From NCBI GenBank assembly GCA_045603085.1, contig JAZULL010000033.1, positions 1 to 64,000 of the forward strand: a stretch of 64,000 nt of DNA, given 5' to 3'. The notes below the pieces were generated by a model that saw nothing but the letters and a program-made list of their open reading frames with translations, did no database searches and was not told the DNA's origin. A program made the position numbers and the translations under genes. How positions within the stretch are numbered: the first letter of the stretch is position 1; each line of letters opens with the position of its first letter. Shown here piece by piece: positions 1 to 10,200 of the stretch. The stretch comes from SVQP01 sp045603085. GTDB taxonomy: Bacteria; Bacillota; Clostridia; Oscillospirales; CAG-272.

Positions 1-6
1 GAGCAG

Positions 7-175
7 TTTTGACGCAGCAGATTTTTTCGAGCACAAAAGCTCTTCCTGCAGGACATACAGGCGGTATTTCCAAGGGAAGAGATAAAGGGATCGGGAAAAT
101 CTGCACGTCAAAACCAACTTGGTTCGGCTCCCGTGCGGCTATGAAAGAAAATCCCCGCCAAAGGCGGGGATTTTC
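7..175 (+). ncRNA. candidate structured RNA ending in a terminator
   Basis: No protein gene is convincing here. The strand folds well: bases 7-14 (TTTTGACG) pair with 106-113 (CGTCAAAA), and 17-25 (GCAGATTTT) pair with 96-104 (AAAATCTGC), giving a 17-bp stem with one small internal loop. Inside it, 40-46 (CTCTTCC) can pair with 75-81 (GGAAGAG), competing with a small GAGC/GCTC hairpin at 29-42. A GC-rich terminator hairpin follows at 148-175. This is what a terminated small RNA or the 3' part of a longer RNA looks like. I do not recognise the family, and the left window edge may truncate it. Confidence 0.35.
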
Positions 176-176
176 A
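148..176. terminator. bidirectional intrinsic terminator
   Basis: GAAAATCCCCGCC and GGCGGGGATTTTC form a perfect stem around AAA, with T-rich sequence on both sides. On the minus strand it lies about 50 bases past the stop codon of the ABC ATPase gene, so it probably ends that operon. On the plus strand it would end the structured RNA candidate. Confidence 0.75.
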
Positions 177-222
177 ACCGCAATTTTGCATTCTGCATTT
201 CGCAATCGGGGATGAATGACGT

Positions 223-1017
223 TTAACTTAACAACGCTCGGTCGTTGGCAAACTCCTCTCCGCTGTTCTGAGAGAATTTCTTGACCAGTGCGTCAACCGT
301 CAGAGCCTTCTTTTCCTCGCCCGAGACGTCGAAAATAATGCGACCCTCGTGCATCATGATCAGGCGGTTGCCATAAGCAATGGCGTCCTTCATGTTGTGG
401 GTGACCATCATGGCGGTCAGGCTGTTTTCGTCGATCAGCTTTTGGGTGATCTCCAGCACCTTGGCGGCGGTTTTGGGGTCAAGCGCGGCGGTGTGCTCGT
501 CGAGCAGCAGCAGCTTTGGCTTTTGCACGGCTGCCATCAGCAGAGTCAATGCCTGGCGCTGGCCGCCCGATAGCAGACCGACCTTGGCGGTCATGCGGTC
601 CTCAAGTCCCAGATCCAGAATCTTGAGCAGCTCGCGGTATTTCTCCTTTTCCTTGCGGGTAATGCCCCAGCGAAGTGTGCGGCGTTGACCGCGGCGTGCC
701 GCAATGGCCAAGTTTTCCTGAATTTCCATGGTTGCGGCTGTGCCGGTCATGGGGTCCTGGAAGACGCGACCGAGGTACTTGGCGCGTTTATGCTCGGTCA
801 GCTTTTTGACGTGAATGCCGTCAATGATAATATCTCCCTCGTCGATCGGCCAGACGCCCGCAATGGCGTTGAGCGTGGTGGATTTTCCTGCGCCGTTGCC
901 GCCTATGATGGTGACAAAGTCGCCGGGAGCAAGATGCAGATTGACGCCGCAGAGAGCGCGCTTTTCATTGATCGTGCCCGCATTAAATGTTTTTTGTACG
1001 TTTACAAGCTCAAGCAT
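223..1017 (-). CDS. ABC transporter ATP-binding protein (TrpX-associated type)
   Basis: A 264-residue ABC ATPase that would power the importer encoded with it. Visible motifs are Walker A GGNGAGKST (39-47), the Q-loop VFQDP (85-89), the signature LSGGQ (149-153), and Walker B LLLLDE (169-174) followed by HTAALDP. The HTAALDP run, together with the neighbouring permease and lipoprotein, matches the uncharacterised COG1101/COG4120/COG2984 transport systems, whose streptococcal members have been linked to tryptophan or other aromatic compounds. The start overlaps the permease stop by 8 bases (ATGCTTGA), with GGAGGG just upstream, so translation is coupled. It is the last gene of a three-gene minus-strand operon. 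The substrate cannot be told from sequence. Confidence 0.93.
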   Translation of the reverse strand: MLELVNVQKTFNAGTINEKRALCGVNLHLAPGDFVTIIGGNGAGKSTTLNAIAGVWPIDEGDIIIDGIHVKKLTEHKRAKYLGRVFQDPMTGTAATMEIQENLAIAARRGQRRTLRWGITRKEKEKYRELLKILDLGLEDRMTAKVGLLSGGQRQALTLLMAAVQKPKLLLLDEHTAALDPKTAAKVLEITQKLIDENSLTAMMVTHNMKDAIAYGNRLIMMHEGRIIFDVSGEEKKALTVDALVKKFSQNSGEEFANDRALLS

Positions 1018-1966
1018 CAGCGCCGCCCTCCTTTACGTCTTTTTTGTGTTTTTTATGGTGGGGCTTGGAAAAATGCGTCTTTTTCCAATAGGGGACAGCC
1101 AGGAAAATGGCCACGACCACGGCGGACAGCATCTTGAGGTAGTTGGAGTCCAGACCCATGTAAATGACCGTGGAGTAGACAAAGAAATAGGTGATGCCGC
1201 CAAGCAGAACCGTGATCAGCTTGAGCGCAAAATTGTTGCGCGCGATCCAGCCGAACAGAGCCTCGCCGATGATGACGGCCGCAAGACCGATGACGATCGC
1301 GCCCTTGCCCATGTTGATGTCGGCGTTGCCCTGATACTGTGCAAGCAGTGCGCCCGCAAAGGCCACGATGCCGTTGGACAGCACAAGGCCGAAGATTTTG
1401 GCAGAGCCCGTGTTGATACCTTGCGCACGGCTCATCTGCGCGTTTGCGCCGGTGGCGCGAAGGGAAGCGCCGTATTCGGTGCCAAAGAACCAGTAAAGCG
1501 CGGCCACCAGCACGATGCAGATGACCTCCAGCACGATCAGCGATTTATTCATGTCCAGCATGGTGACCAGCGTGTCAAAGTTTCTGGAGGACAGCGGCAG
1601 GTTTGCCGCACTTGCCTTGTCCAGCGCAAAGCCCATGATCTTGAGGTTGACAGACCACAAAATCAGCTGGGTCAGAATGCCCGAGAGAATGGCGGGAATA
1701 CCCATGAAGGTGTGGAACAGACCGGTCAAAAGACCTGCCGCCAGACCTGCTATAAAGGAACAGAGCATGGCAAGCGGCAAGGGTGCGCCCAGCGTCATCA
1801 TGGCGGCGCACACCGCGGCACCTGTGCAGATGCTGCCATCCACGGTCAGATCTGCAATATCCAGCACCTTATAGGTGATGTAAACGCCGATCGCCATAAT
1901 GCCCCAGATCAAGCCCTGCGCAACCGCGCCGGGCAGAGAGGAGATATAGTTCAGAAAAGTAGTCAT
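1010..1966 (-). CDS. ABC transporter permease (TrpX-associated type)
   Basis: A 318-residue integral membrane protein with about eight or nine hydrophobic segments. It resembles branched-chain amino-acid type (LivH/RbsC-like) permeases, for example the conserved start VAQGLIWGIMAIGVYITYKV and the DLTVDGS segment. It forms the channel of the importer with the ATPase downstream and the lipoprotein upstream. An AAGGAG ribosome binding site precedes the ATG. A hairpin lies between it and the lipoprotein gene, which would favour excess lipoprotein, as is common for binding-protein-dependent importers. The C-terminus is short and basic (HFSKPHHKKHKK), as expected for a cytoplasmic tail. Confidence 0.9.
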   Translation of the reverse strand: MTTFLNYISSLPGAVAQGLIWGIMAIGVYITYKVLDIADLTVDGSICTGAAVCAAMMTLGAPLPLAMLCSFIAGLAAGLLTGLFHTFMGIPAILSGILTQLILWSVNLKIMGFALDKASAANLPLSSRNFDTLVTMLDMNKSLIVLEVICIVLVAALYWFFGTEYGASLRATGANAQMSRAQGINTGSAKIFGLVLSNGIVAFAGALLAQYQGNADINMGKGAIVIGLAAVIIGEALFGWIARNNFALKLITVLLGGITYFFVYSTVIYMGLDSNYLKMLSAVVVAIFLAVPYWKKTHFSKPHHKKHKKDVKEGGADA

Positions 1967-2004
1967 GATAGGCTCCTTACATGTAGTAATTGAAAATGCG
2001 CATA

Positions 2005-2025
2005 CGGGCGGAGATGATCCGCCCG
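2005..2025 (-). promoter_or_regulatory. intra-operon hairpin between lipoprotein and permease genes
   Basis: CGGGCGGA and TCCGCCCG form a perfect 8-bp stem with a 5-base loop in the 81-base gap. No U-run follows, so it is more likely an mRNA stabiliser or partial attenuator than a full terminator. Its expected effect is more binding lipoprotein than permease. Confidence 0.5.
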
Positions 2026-2047
2026 CAAAATATTCAGTTTAAATCTA

Positions 2048-3022
2048 TCAGCTGATGGGTTGGTAGCCGGCAGCCTCCAGAGCGGCGGTATCAATACCGA
2101 GGTCTGCGCAAACGGCAGGGTTGTAAACCTTTGTTTCCTGAGGTGCATACGCGATAGCCATGGTGGTGATGTCGGCCTTACCGGTCAGAATATCGGCGGC
2201 CATTTCACCGGTCTTGTAGCCAAGATCGTAGTAGCTGATCGAAAGAGCGGCTACGCCACAGCCCTTGCAGATGCCGGATTCGCCCGCGATGATGGGCTTC
2301 TTGTTGTCGCCCATTGCACCGTAAATGGTTTCGGCGCAAGCGGCGGCGGTGTTATCGGTGGGGATGTAGAGCGCGTCGCACTCAGCGGCGGCCTTCTGGG
2401 TCACGGTGGTGACGTCGTTGGAGTCGGAGAATTCGTACTTGTTGCAGGTGATGCCCTTGGCACTGAGGTACTCGGCAACCTTCTTGACCTGATAGTCGGA
2501 GTTTGCCTCGGAAGAACAGTACAGAAGACCAACCGTCTTGGTCTCGGGGAACAGATCAAGGATCATCTGCGCCTGATTTTCAAGATTTGCCAAGTCGGAG
2601 GTGCCCGAAACGTTGGAGCCGACCGTGCCGGTGAAGTTGTCAATGCCAAGTGCTACGCCGTATTCGGTAACCGACGTGCCAAGGATCGGGATCTCGGTGG
2701 TGGCGCTGTAAGCAGCCTGCAGCGCGGGGGTGGCGTTTGCCATGATCAGGTCAACCTTTTTGGTGACAAAGGAGTTGGCAATGGTTGCGCAGGTGTCTGT
2801 CGAGTTGCCGGCGTTCTGAACGTCGATTTCAACGTTCTCTTCGCCCAGCTTGTCCTTGAGTGCCTGCACAAAGCCCTCGGTGGCGGCGTCAAGTGCGGGG
2901 TGTGTGACCAGCTGGATGACGCCGACGGTATATTTTCCGTCGTCCTTGTTACAGGAGGAGAGTGCCATACAGCAACCGATGCAAAGAATGAGCGCTAAGA
3001 TAAGAGAAATTGTCTTTTTCAT
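2048..3022 (-). CDS. ABC transporter substrate-binding lipoprotein (TrpX/ABC_sub_bind family)
   Basis: A 324-residue extracellular binding lipoprotein. The N-terminus (MKKTISLILALILCIG...) is a lipoprotein signal peptide with lipobox LSSC, so Cys24 would be lipidated. The mature part begins KYTVGVIQLVTHPALDAATE and continues with a two-lobed periplasmic-binding-like fold (GTVGSNVSGTSD, TVGLLYCSSEANSDYQVKK, YIPTDNTAA), as in the ABC_sub_bind (PF04392) family. The start at 3022 is chosen over longer alternatives because AAGGAG sits 6 bases upstream and the signal peptide begins there. It is the first gene of the transporter operon. Expression is likely controlled by the divergent LysR regulator, whose promoter interlocks with this one. 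Confidence 0.92.
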   Translation of the reverse strand: MKKTISLILALILCIGCCMALSSCNKDDGKYTVGVIQLVTHPALDAATEGFVQALKDKLGEENVEIDVQNAGNSTDTCATIANSFVTKKVDLIMANATPALQAAYSATTEIPILGTSVTEYGVALGIDNFTGTVGSNVSGTSDLANLENQAQMILDLFPETKTVGLLYCSSEANSDYQVKKVAEYLSAKGITCNKYEFSDSNDVTTVTQKAAAECDALYIPTDNTAAACAETIYGAMGDNKKPIIAGESGICKGCGVAALSISYYDLGYKTGEMAADILTGKADITTMAIAYAPQETKVYNPAVCADLGIDTAALEAAGYQPIS

Positions 3023-3072
3023 GATAAAACTCCTTGATTTGTTTTTGTTTTTCACGTCTGCCGTAAAAAACC

Positions 3073-3120
3073 TTGACTTTTGCATGCACTTAGTATATAA
3101 TACTTCCATGCATTAGTCAA
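3073..3120. promoter_or_regulatory. two interlocked divergent promoters (LysR gene / ABC operon)
   Basis: Plus strand: TTGACT (3073-3078), 17 bases, TATAAT (3096-3101), reading toward the LysR gene. Minus strand: TTGACT (complement of 3115-3120), 17 bases, TATACT (complement of 3092-3097), reading toward the lipoprotein gene. The two -10 boxes overlap by two bases, and the whole 48-bp block is an imperfect palindrome (TTGACT...TGCATG...ATGCAT..AGTCAA). Polymerase could occupy only one orientation at a time. The LysR protein probably binds here. Confidence 0.8.
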
Positions 3121-3172
3121 GCGAATGGTTTTGATAAATGTTATCGAAAATATCGATGGACGGAGGATGGTC

Positions 3173-4063
3173 ATGGAACTCAGAAATCTCATCACCTTTA
3201 TACACGTCGCGGAGCTTGGGAGCTTTACCAGGGCTGCCGAGCAATTGGGGTATTCGCAATCCACTATTTCGTTTCAGATCAAGCAGCTGGAGGACGAGCT
3301 TGGGTGTCTTTTGTTTGAGCGAATCAACCACACCATTACGCTGACCGAGCGTGGCCGCGAGCTGATTTCCTATGCGCACAAAATCCGCGCGCTGACAGAG
3401 GATTTCAAGGAAAGTCTGAGCCACGGGCAGGAATGTAACGGACACATTCATATCATCACGCCCGATTCGGTGTGCGAGGAGATGATCTCGGCGTATTATC
3501 GGGATTTTCATGGCAGGTATCCCGGTATTGCAATCAGATTTTCCACCGGTGACACCGGCGTTATGCTGGACAAGCTGGATCATAACGAGGCCGACGTGAT
3601 CATCACGCTGGATCGCCGTCAGTACCATAAGGATTACGTGATCGCGGCGGAGGAGCTGCTGCCCATGCACTTTGTCGCGGCGGCGAATTCAAAATTTGCG
3701 GGCAAGAAGGGTTTATCGATCGGGGATATCATAAACGAGCCCTTTGTGCTGACAGAATACGGACAAGGGTATCGCCGCGTGTTTGACAGAGAGCTTGCCA
3801 AAAAATCCTTGGAGATCACGCCTGTTCTGGAGATCGGACGAACCGATATGATTACCTCGATCCTTGCGGGGAGCAATATGATCTCGTATTTGCCGGATTT
3901 TGTGACAAAAGAGCTCATAGAAGCGGGAGTGCTGTGCTATCTGGATGTGTGTGATATGAGCATCGATATCTGGAAGCAGCTCATCTATCATAAAAACAAA
4001 TGGATGTCCAAGAGCCTGAAAACCTTTATAGAATATACCAAAACACACGAATTTTCCAATTGA
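3173..4063 (+). CDS. LysR family transcriptional regulator
   Basis: A 296-residue LysR-type regulator. The N-terminal winged HTH is clear: MELRNLITFIHVAELGSFTR, then AAEQLGYSQSTISFQIKQLE and DELGCLLFER (residues 1-55). A linker helix and a two-lobed effector-binding domain follow (IHIITPDSVCEE, DVIITLDRR, ILAGSNMISYLPDFV). The start at 3173 is chosen because GGAGG lies six bases upstream and the HTH begins directly. It is divergent from the TrpX-type ABC operon, so it most likely controls that transporter and itself in response to the imported solute. A hairpin terminator follows the stop. Confidence 0.93.
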   Translation: MELRNLITFIHVAELGSFTRAAEQLGYSQSTISFQIKQLEDELGCLLFERINHTITLTERGRELISYAHKIRALTEDFKESLSHGQECNGHIHIITPDSVCEEMISAYYRDFHGRYPGIAIRFSTGDTGVMLDKLDHNEADVIITLDRRQYHKDYVIAAEELLPMHFVAAANSKFAGKKGLSIGDIINEPFVLTEYGQGYRRVFDRELAKKSLEITPVLEIGRTDMITSILAGSNMISYLPDFVTKELIEAGVLCYLDVCDMSIDIWKQLIYHKNKWMSKSLKTFIEYTKTHEFSN

Positions 4064-4077
4064 TCTCCAAGAAAAAG

Positions 4078-4104
4078 CCTGTAGCCTCGCGGCTGCAGGA
4101 TTTT
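4078..4104 (+). terminator. intrinsic terminator of the LysR gene
   Basis: CCTGTAGCC and GGCTGCAGG form a stem (one internal mismatch) around TCGC, followed by ATTTTGT. It lies 15 bases after the LysR stop codon. Confidence 0.7.
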
Positions 4105-4155
4105 GTATGAAGTGATGATTTTTCTGTATAAAACGCTGATTTTTCAGCGATCAAA

Positions 4156-4184
4156 TTGACACATATATAAGTTATCAGTATAAT
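4156..4184 (+). promoter_or_regulatory. promoter of the giant surface protein gene
   Basis: TTGACA (4156-4161), a 17-base spacer and TATAAT (4179-4184) are a perfect consensus match. The start codon is about 50 bases further on. Confidence 0.8.
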
Positions 4185-4198
4185 TTTAGTAATATTTA

Positions 4199-4230
4199 CT
4201 CAACCGCCGTGCGGCGGAGATTGAGGAGGT
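4199..4230 (+). promoter_or_regulatory. hairpin next to the ribosome binding site of the surface protein gene
   Basis: CCGCC and GGCGG (4204-4217) form a GC stem. Outside it, CTCAA can pair with TTGAG (4221-4225), and TTGAG is the left edge of the ribosome binding site GAGGAGGT (4223-4230). The fold could limit ribosome access, or simply protect the 5' end. Confidence 0.4.
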
Positions 4231-4235
4231 TTACC

Positions 4236-7200
4236 ATGAAACACAGCTTTTTGACGAGATTGACCTCTGCGCTGTTTGCAGTGTTGATGGTCTTTACGGC
4301 TATTCCTGCCACGATTTTAACCGTGTGGGGCGAGGCGATGGATGGATTTGGCGATTATCTTGCCGAGCAAGCGCCCGAAAAGGATAACGTCACCACGTTC
4401 ATCTATACCGCCGAGGATCTGGATAATATCCGAAATGACCTTGACGGATTTTACATTCTGATGAACGATATCGATCTGTCCGGCAGGGAATGGGTCCCGA
4501 TCGGTGATAAGGATCATCCCTTTACCGGCACCCTCTTGGGCAGTAGCTATATCATCAGCGGTATGACCATCTCCAATCTGGAGGGGATTGCGCCCGCAAG
4601 CGACGGATTCTATTATCTGGGCTTGTTGGGCTATCATACCGGCGTCATTCGCGATCTTGTTTTGGAGAGTTCTGTCACAGCTGACGTATCCGGTAAGAAT
4701 GCCTACGTCGGCTCGTTTGCCGGCTATAACGCCGGCAAGGTGCTGAATTGCTATGATAACATGACCAAGGTGTATGATCTGGATACCTATACCGGTGACA
4801 AAAATCTCACGGTGGGCGACTGTCATACGATCATGCTCAAGGGCAGCGGTGGTACGTATACCGGCTATACCATTACTGTGGCCGAAACCGCGTTTTCCGG
4901 TGTGACGATCATACTTCGTGACGTAAACCTGACAAACTGTACGATCAAAGCCTCGGGTAACGTTGATGCAGACGTGTGTATCATTAGCTATGGAACAAGC
5001 AATTCCATCTCGGGTGTCGCTAACTCAACCACCCAAACGCATGCGGCAACGGTTAATCTGCCTAAATCGAAAGTGTCCGTGTTAGGCTCGGCTCCGTTGG
5101 ATGTGTATGGCGGAAATGGTAGCACATCTACTTCCCTTGGAGTGAGCCATCCCGGATTAATGGCGCTTGTTGCTTCTGATCTATATGTGAAAATGGATGG
5201 ATGTATATTGACTCTTTGCGGAGGCAGTGGAGGTCGAGGGCTGGCACGCACATCTTCGTCACTGTCTACCTCAACGACGTTCGCTGCTCTTTCGGCATTG
5301 GTGTGTGGTGGACAAGGAACAAGGGCCATACGGACCTCCTCGATTATAGCGGTGTCCGAGGTGGATCTTAGCTCCGGTGATGGGGGCACAGGAGGCTTAT
5401 TTAACTATAAAATTTTTGGTTCGTCGTATTTAAAAATTGGTGGAAACGGAGGGAATACTGTAGAGCCAGTTGACTTATCTAAAACGACCATTGTGGGGAA
5501 AGCCAGGTTGTTCGTCGGGCTTCCCGGACGTTCCGGTCAAGGTTCATTCGGAATGGATGGGATAAGAGAGGCTTCATGGACGGAAAAAACCATCGATACG
5601 GTGAGTGGAACCGTGTATACGACTGACTTGAACGGAAAGATGACCGAGGAAACGACAGAGATCGTTGAGCCGGTGATGCCTGCTCAACCCATCTACGGCT
5701 ATCACACCCCAAATGCGGCCGCAACGCTGAATCTGACAAGATGGGATCGCACTTCTTCAAACTACACACAGGGTAGCGCCGGCATGACCGAATACGAGGG
5801 AGCACTGTATTACGGCCCGGCCGAAAACCCCTATGCGGTTCTGGTTCGTTGGATCGCAACCGAGCGTACAATCTGCGAGATCCATCCCGATACCGAATAT
5901 ATTTATACCGGTGCATTCTATGTGGTGAACGATTCGGGTGTGCACGTTGAAAACAGACTCACCACCGTTGAAATTCCCAAGAGCGTGGACGCGATTGGTA
6001 AGGCGGCGTTTTACCGATGCAAGCGCTTAACAAGCGTGGTTGCCAAGGACGTACTGGTGGACGTTGGCAGAGAAGCCTTTGCGGAATGCACGTCCCTGAC
6101 CTCTGTGGAATGGAAGGATGCGCCCGAGAAGCCTCTGATCGATCTTGGTCGGTATGAAAAAAAGTATCTGGACCTGACTTACAATGATCAGGGTGAGCTT
6201 CGCCTTGGATACGGTGTATTTGCGGGCTGTACCTCGCTGACCTCCATTCGCATTCCCGAGGGTGTGACCGAGATTCCGGCCATGGCATTCAGGGGTGCGA
6301 CCAAGCTGCAGAGCGTGGATTTCGCGGAAAGCACAACCGTGATCTGGCGCGAAGCCTTTGCTGGATGTGAGCGACTCGAAGCGGCGGATCTTGGAAAAAT
6401 GTCTGCGCTGACTGCTATCAAAGACCATGCCTTTGACGGCTGTACTTCGCTCAAGTCGATATATATTCCCGGCACAGTGCAGACCATCGGCGAAGACGTT
6501 TTTGAAAATTGCTCCGAGCTGGAGCGCATCGAGGGTCAAGCAGATGCGGTATATTATCCCGTTATTGACCATTGCCTTTATGAAATAGACGATCCCGAGG
6601 CGGCAGAGGATGCACGCACGTACACGCTGATCAAGGGCTGTGAAAACAGTTTGATCACGCAGCATCCCGAATTTCTGAACGATGCGGATGCGGACGGCTT
6701 TAACGTCATTACCGTGTCGGGAGTTCGTAAGCACGCATTTTACAACGTGGACTTCAATGCGCCCATTGCGGTTCCCAAGAACGTTGTGCTGGAGGATGAC
6801 GCATTTGTCAACTGCTCGGGAGAAATTATTATTCTTCCCACGACTTACAACGTAAACGGATTCAAGAACTGTGATGCAGGCTCCTTGTTTACGTATTCCG
6901 AGCCCACCGCAGACAATCAGTACAGAATTTTGCTGGACGGTCAGCTGGGCGAGAGTGTGTACTATATTGTTTATGCCAACAAGATCGATGCCGAAGCGGT
7001 TATCCTGGTCTACGGTATAGGTGCAACCTATGATTATGCGGTACATAAAACTATTGAAAACGATAAGATTCTGATTACCTCTGCGGTATTTGATGCACAG
7101 GGAAAGGAACTTCCTAAGGCGCTGTTGAGCGAAGAGCTTGCGCGGGACGGCACGGAAATTCAGGTCATGGGCTACGTGCCTAAGTATCTGGTCATCCGTG

Positions 7201-10200
7201 ACGGCGTAGAGACCATCGGCACGTCCGTCTTCTATGGCATGGAGCCGTATCTTGAAAGCATTCAACTGGGTGAAGGATTGAAGAAAATTTCTGCCAAAGC
7301 CTTTGATTTCACGCACGGATCCACCATCGCGCTTCGCAACGTTACCTTCGAGGGTGATTGTCCGCAGATCGATCAGGATGCATTTTTGTTCCATCACTCT
7401 GCAACGGCACTGTCCGAGTTGCTGGTATTTACGTATGATCAGGATGCTGCAGGTTGGACGTACAACGGCATGCCCTATACGTATTACGTTGAAGGTCAGG
7501 GACTTGTGACCCAAAAGCCTGACGACCCGTCAGCCCGTTGCTTTATGGTCACCGGCTCCGAAAACATCAATTACGTCAACACCGCCGGCTATGATAAATA
7601 CGGCATACAGTATGCACTCTTGGGCGAGGAACAATACGTTGACCAAGGCGGTAAGACAAAAACGGTATTGACCGCGCAGGTGATCGGGTACAAGGCCACC
7701 GCCAATGGCGATAAGACCATTCAGATTCCGCACAAGATCCTGATGAACGGTAATTTCTACTACGTCGTATCAGTGGCGCAGGATGCGTTCAAGGACAATA
7801 CGGTTTTGGAACAGATTACGATTCAAACCGACGTGACCGCAGATTTCATTGAAGACGGCGAAAGCTACGGGTTCGATGGAGTGTCCTCCATTCATTCCGG
7901 CGCATTTGCGAATTGCTCGGCGCTGCTGTACTTTGTCGGTGACAAGCTTGCAACGTTAGATGAGGACGCCTTTACCGGTGTGGATTATATCGTTGTCAAT
8001 CCTGCTACGGAAACCCACGGCTGGAGCACTGTGATCGGCCAATCGACCAACGTCTACACCTCCCGGGTACTGAGTGGTTATACCGATGCCGACGGCATTT
8101 ATTATACCGTCGATCTCAAGAACAGAACCGCGATCGTGGGCAAGAAGAGTGACAACAGTGAGGAGAGCATTGCCAACACCTCTATGTCCAAGAAGGCTAA
8201 CGTGGTCATTCCCGAGTTTGTTACTTATAACGACCGCCTTTATAAGGTTGTAGGCTTTGACCGTTATGCGTTTTACAACAACAAGTCGCTGGAATCCATC
8301 ACGATCAGCCGCTTTATCGGTGAAGGTCAGACGGAAGCAGCTCCTGCAATCTGGGATTGCACGTTCCGCAACACCGAGAATTTGTGGCAGATCCTTGTGG
8401 ATTATGACAACAAGTACTATCAGGCGGACGGCAGCATGCTGCTTGGCAACCCCCTGCAAGCAGGCGAGGATCAAACGATCTTTACCAGATTGATCAAGTA
8501 CCCCGAGGGAGATAACAGACCTACGCTGATCGTTCCCGATCAGGTAACGGTAATTGAAAATTATGCAGTAGCAGGCAACGCATATCTGAAATGCGTCCGT
8601 CTGGACGACGTAACGGTCGTCGGCTCGCATGCTTTCTGGAACTGTACGAATCTGGATACGCTGGAGGGGGATTATCAGCTGCACGATATCGGCGACAGCG
8701 CGTTTGAAAACACCGCGCTCAAGGGCATCAAGTTCACCGATGCGCTTGCAACCATCGGCACGCGCGCGTTCTACAACACCGACCTTGAAGGTACGGTGGA
8801 ACTGAGCGCATACGCTGTTCAGATCGGTGACAGCGCGTTTGGTCGATGCTCCGAGATCACTGACTTCAAGTTCGTGGACTTTGGATCAGGTCATCCTTGG
8901 CCGAACAACTATGATAATTCTTACTGGACCGTGGACGGCGTTCTGTTCGGCTATACGCTGACCAATTCCGGCACGAGAGTTAAGACGCTGTTGCAGTATC
9001 CTGCGTCCGATACGTCAAAGACCGATTACGATATGTCTGCGCTGGCAGAGGATACCGTACCGGTAGCCATTGCAACCGAGGCATTCTGGGGTTCCAAGTA
9101 TCTGACCAAGATTCGCATGCATGACCGTACCGCGCTGGTTGGAAGCCAGGCGTTTGCAAACTGCAACAGACTGACCTACGTTAAGCTGGGTGCAGACTAT
9201 CGCGGAAGCGGCGATGAGACTACCGGTCAGGCAGGCGTTTTCAGCTACAACCTCTTTGTAGACAGCCCCGCGCTGGAGGAAATCGAGGTTGCAGAGCAGA
9301 ATCAGTATTTCTGCCACGACAGCAACGGCGTGCTGTTCTCCAAGGCTCTTGACGTGCTGTATTGCTATCCCGCAGCAGTGCAAAGAGTCAATTACCGTGT
9401 GCCCGCGTCGGTGACCAAGGTCTACGATTCGGCGTTCTACGGAAATACCAATATCAAGCAGATCGTTTTCAACACCACCGAGCCTCTCTCGATCGGCTCG
9501 CGCGCATTCGGCAGCTGCTCCAGCTTGACCGAGGTATACTATATTACCGAAACCGTGCCCACGGTGGGTGAAAAGATCTACGATAATACGCCCATGCGTC
9601 TGCAAACGTTGTTTAAGGAAGAGTTCCAGACCCGTGGCTGGGCGGCGGCTGTGGCAAATTCCAAATGGTGCGAGCGCAATATCGCGGCGTACCGGACCAT
9701 TGGAACCGTGCCCAACGCAACGCTCAAAACCAACGATTACCTGCTGAATCTGGTGGGTACGGACGGCGCGCCTTTGCAGGACGTTTACGTTATTGTAACC
9801 ACCTACGTAGAATCCGATCTGATCGACGCATGGGTGCCGCACAAGTTCTATCTGCATACCGATGAGAACGGACAGGTGGTATTCTCCACCCTGGATAGTG
9901 ATGCTCAGGTTCGTGCAGACATTCACGTTTATGCACAGAAGGAAGGCTATTTCCCCTACGATTACGATCTGTACATCGATACCGATATGTTGATCTCCTA
10001 CCTGACCCTGACCAAGGAGCCCGACGTCTTCGGTGTCAGCTGTGAGGACAGGGATATTCAGAGCCAGACAATAGACCTTAACCTGCAGCTTCGTCTGGAG
10101 GAGTGCGGCGTGACCTCCTTTGTCAACGGCGAATTCATAACGCAAGACGCAGAGACCACGTACTCGGATATCCCGATCACGGTTCTGGGCTTCTGGGATT

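Noticed and set aside
1..222. Short coding frame at 9-215
   Set aside because: It has no ribosome binding site, runs through a terminator hairpin, and its translation resembles no protein.
4209..4235. GTG start 27 bases upstream for the giant surface protein
   Set aside because: It would place GAGGAGGT inside the gene and add MRRRLRRFT before the signal peptide. The ATG at 4236 has ideal spacing.
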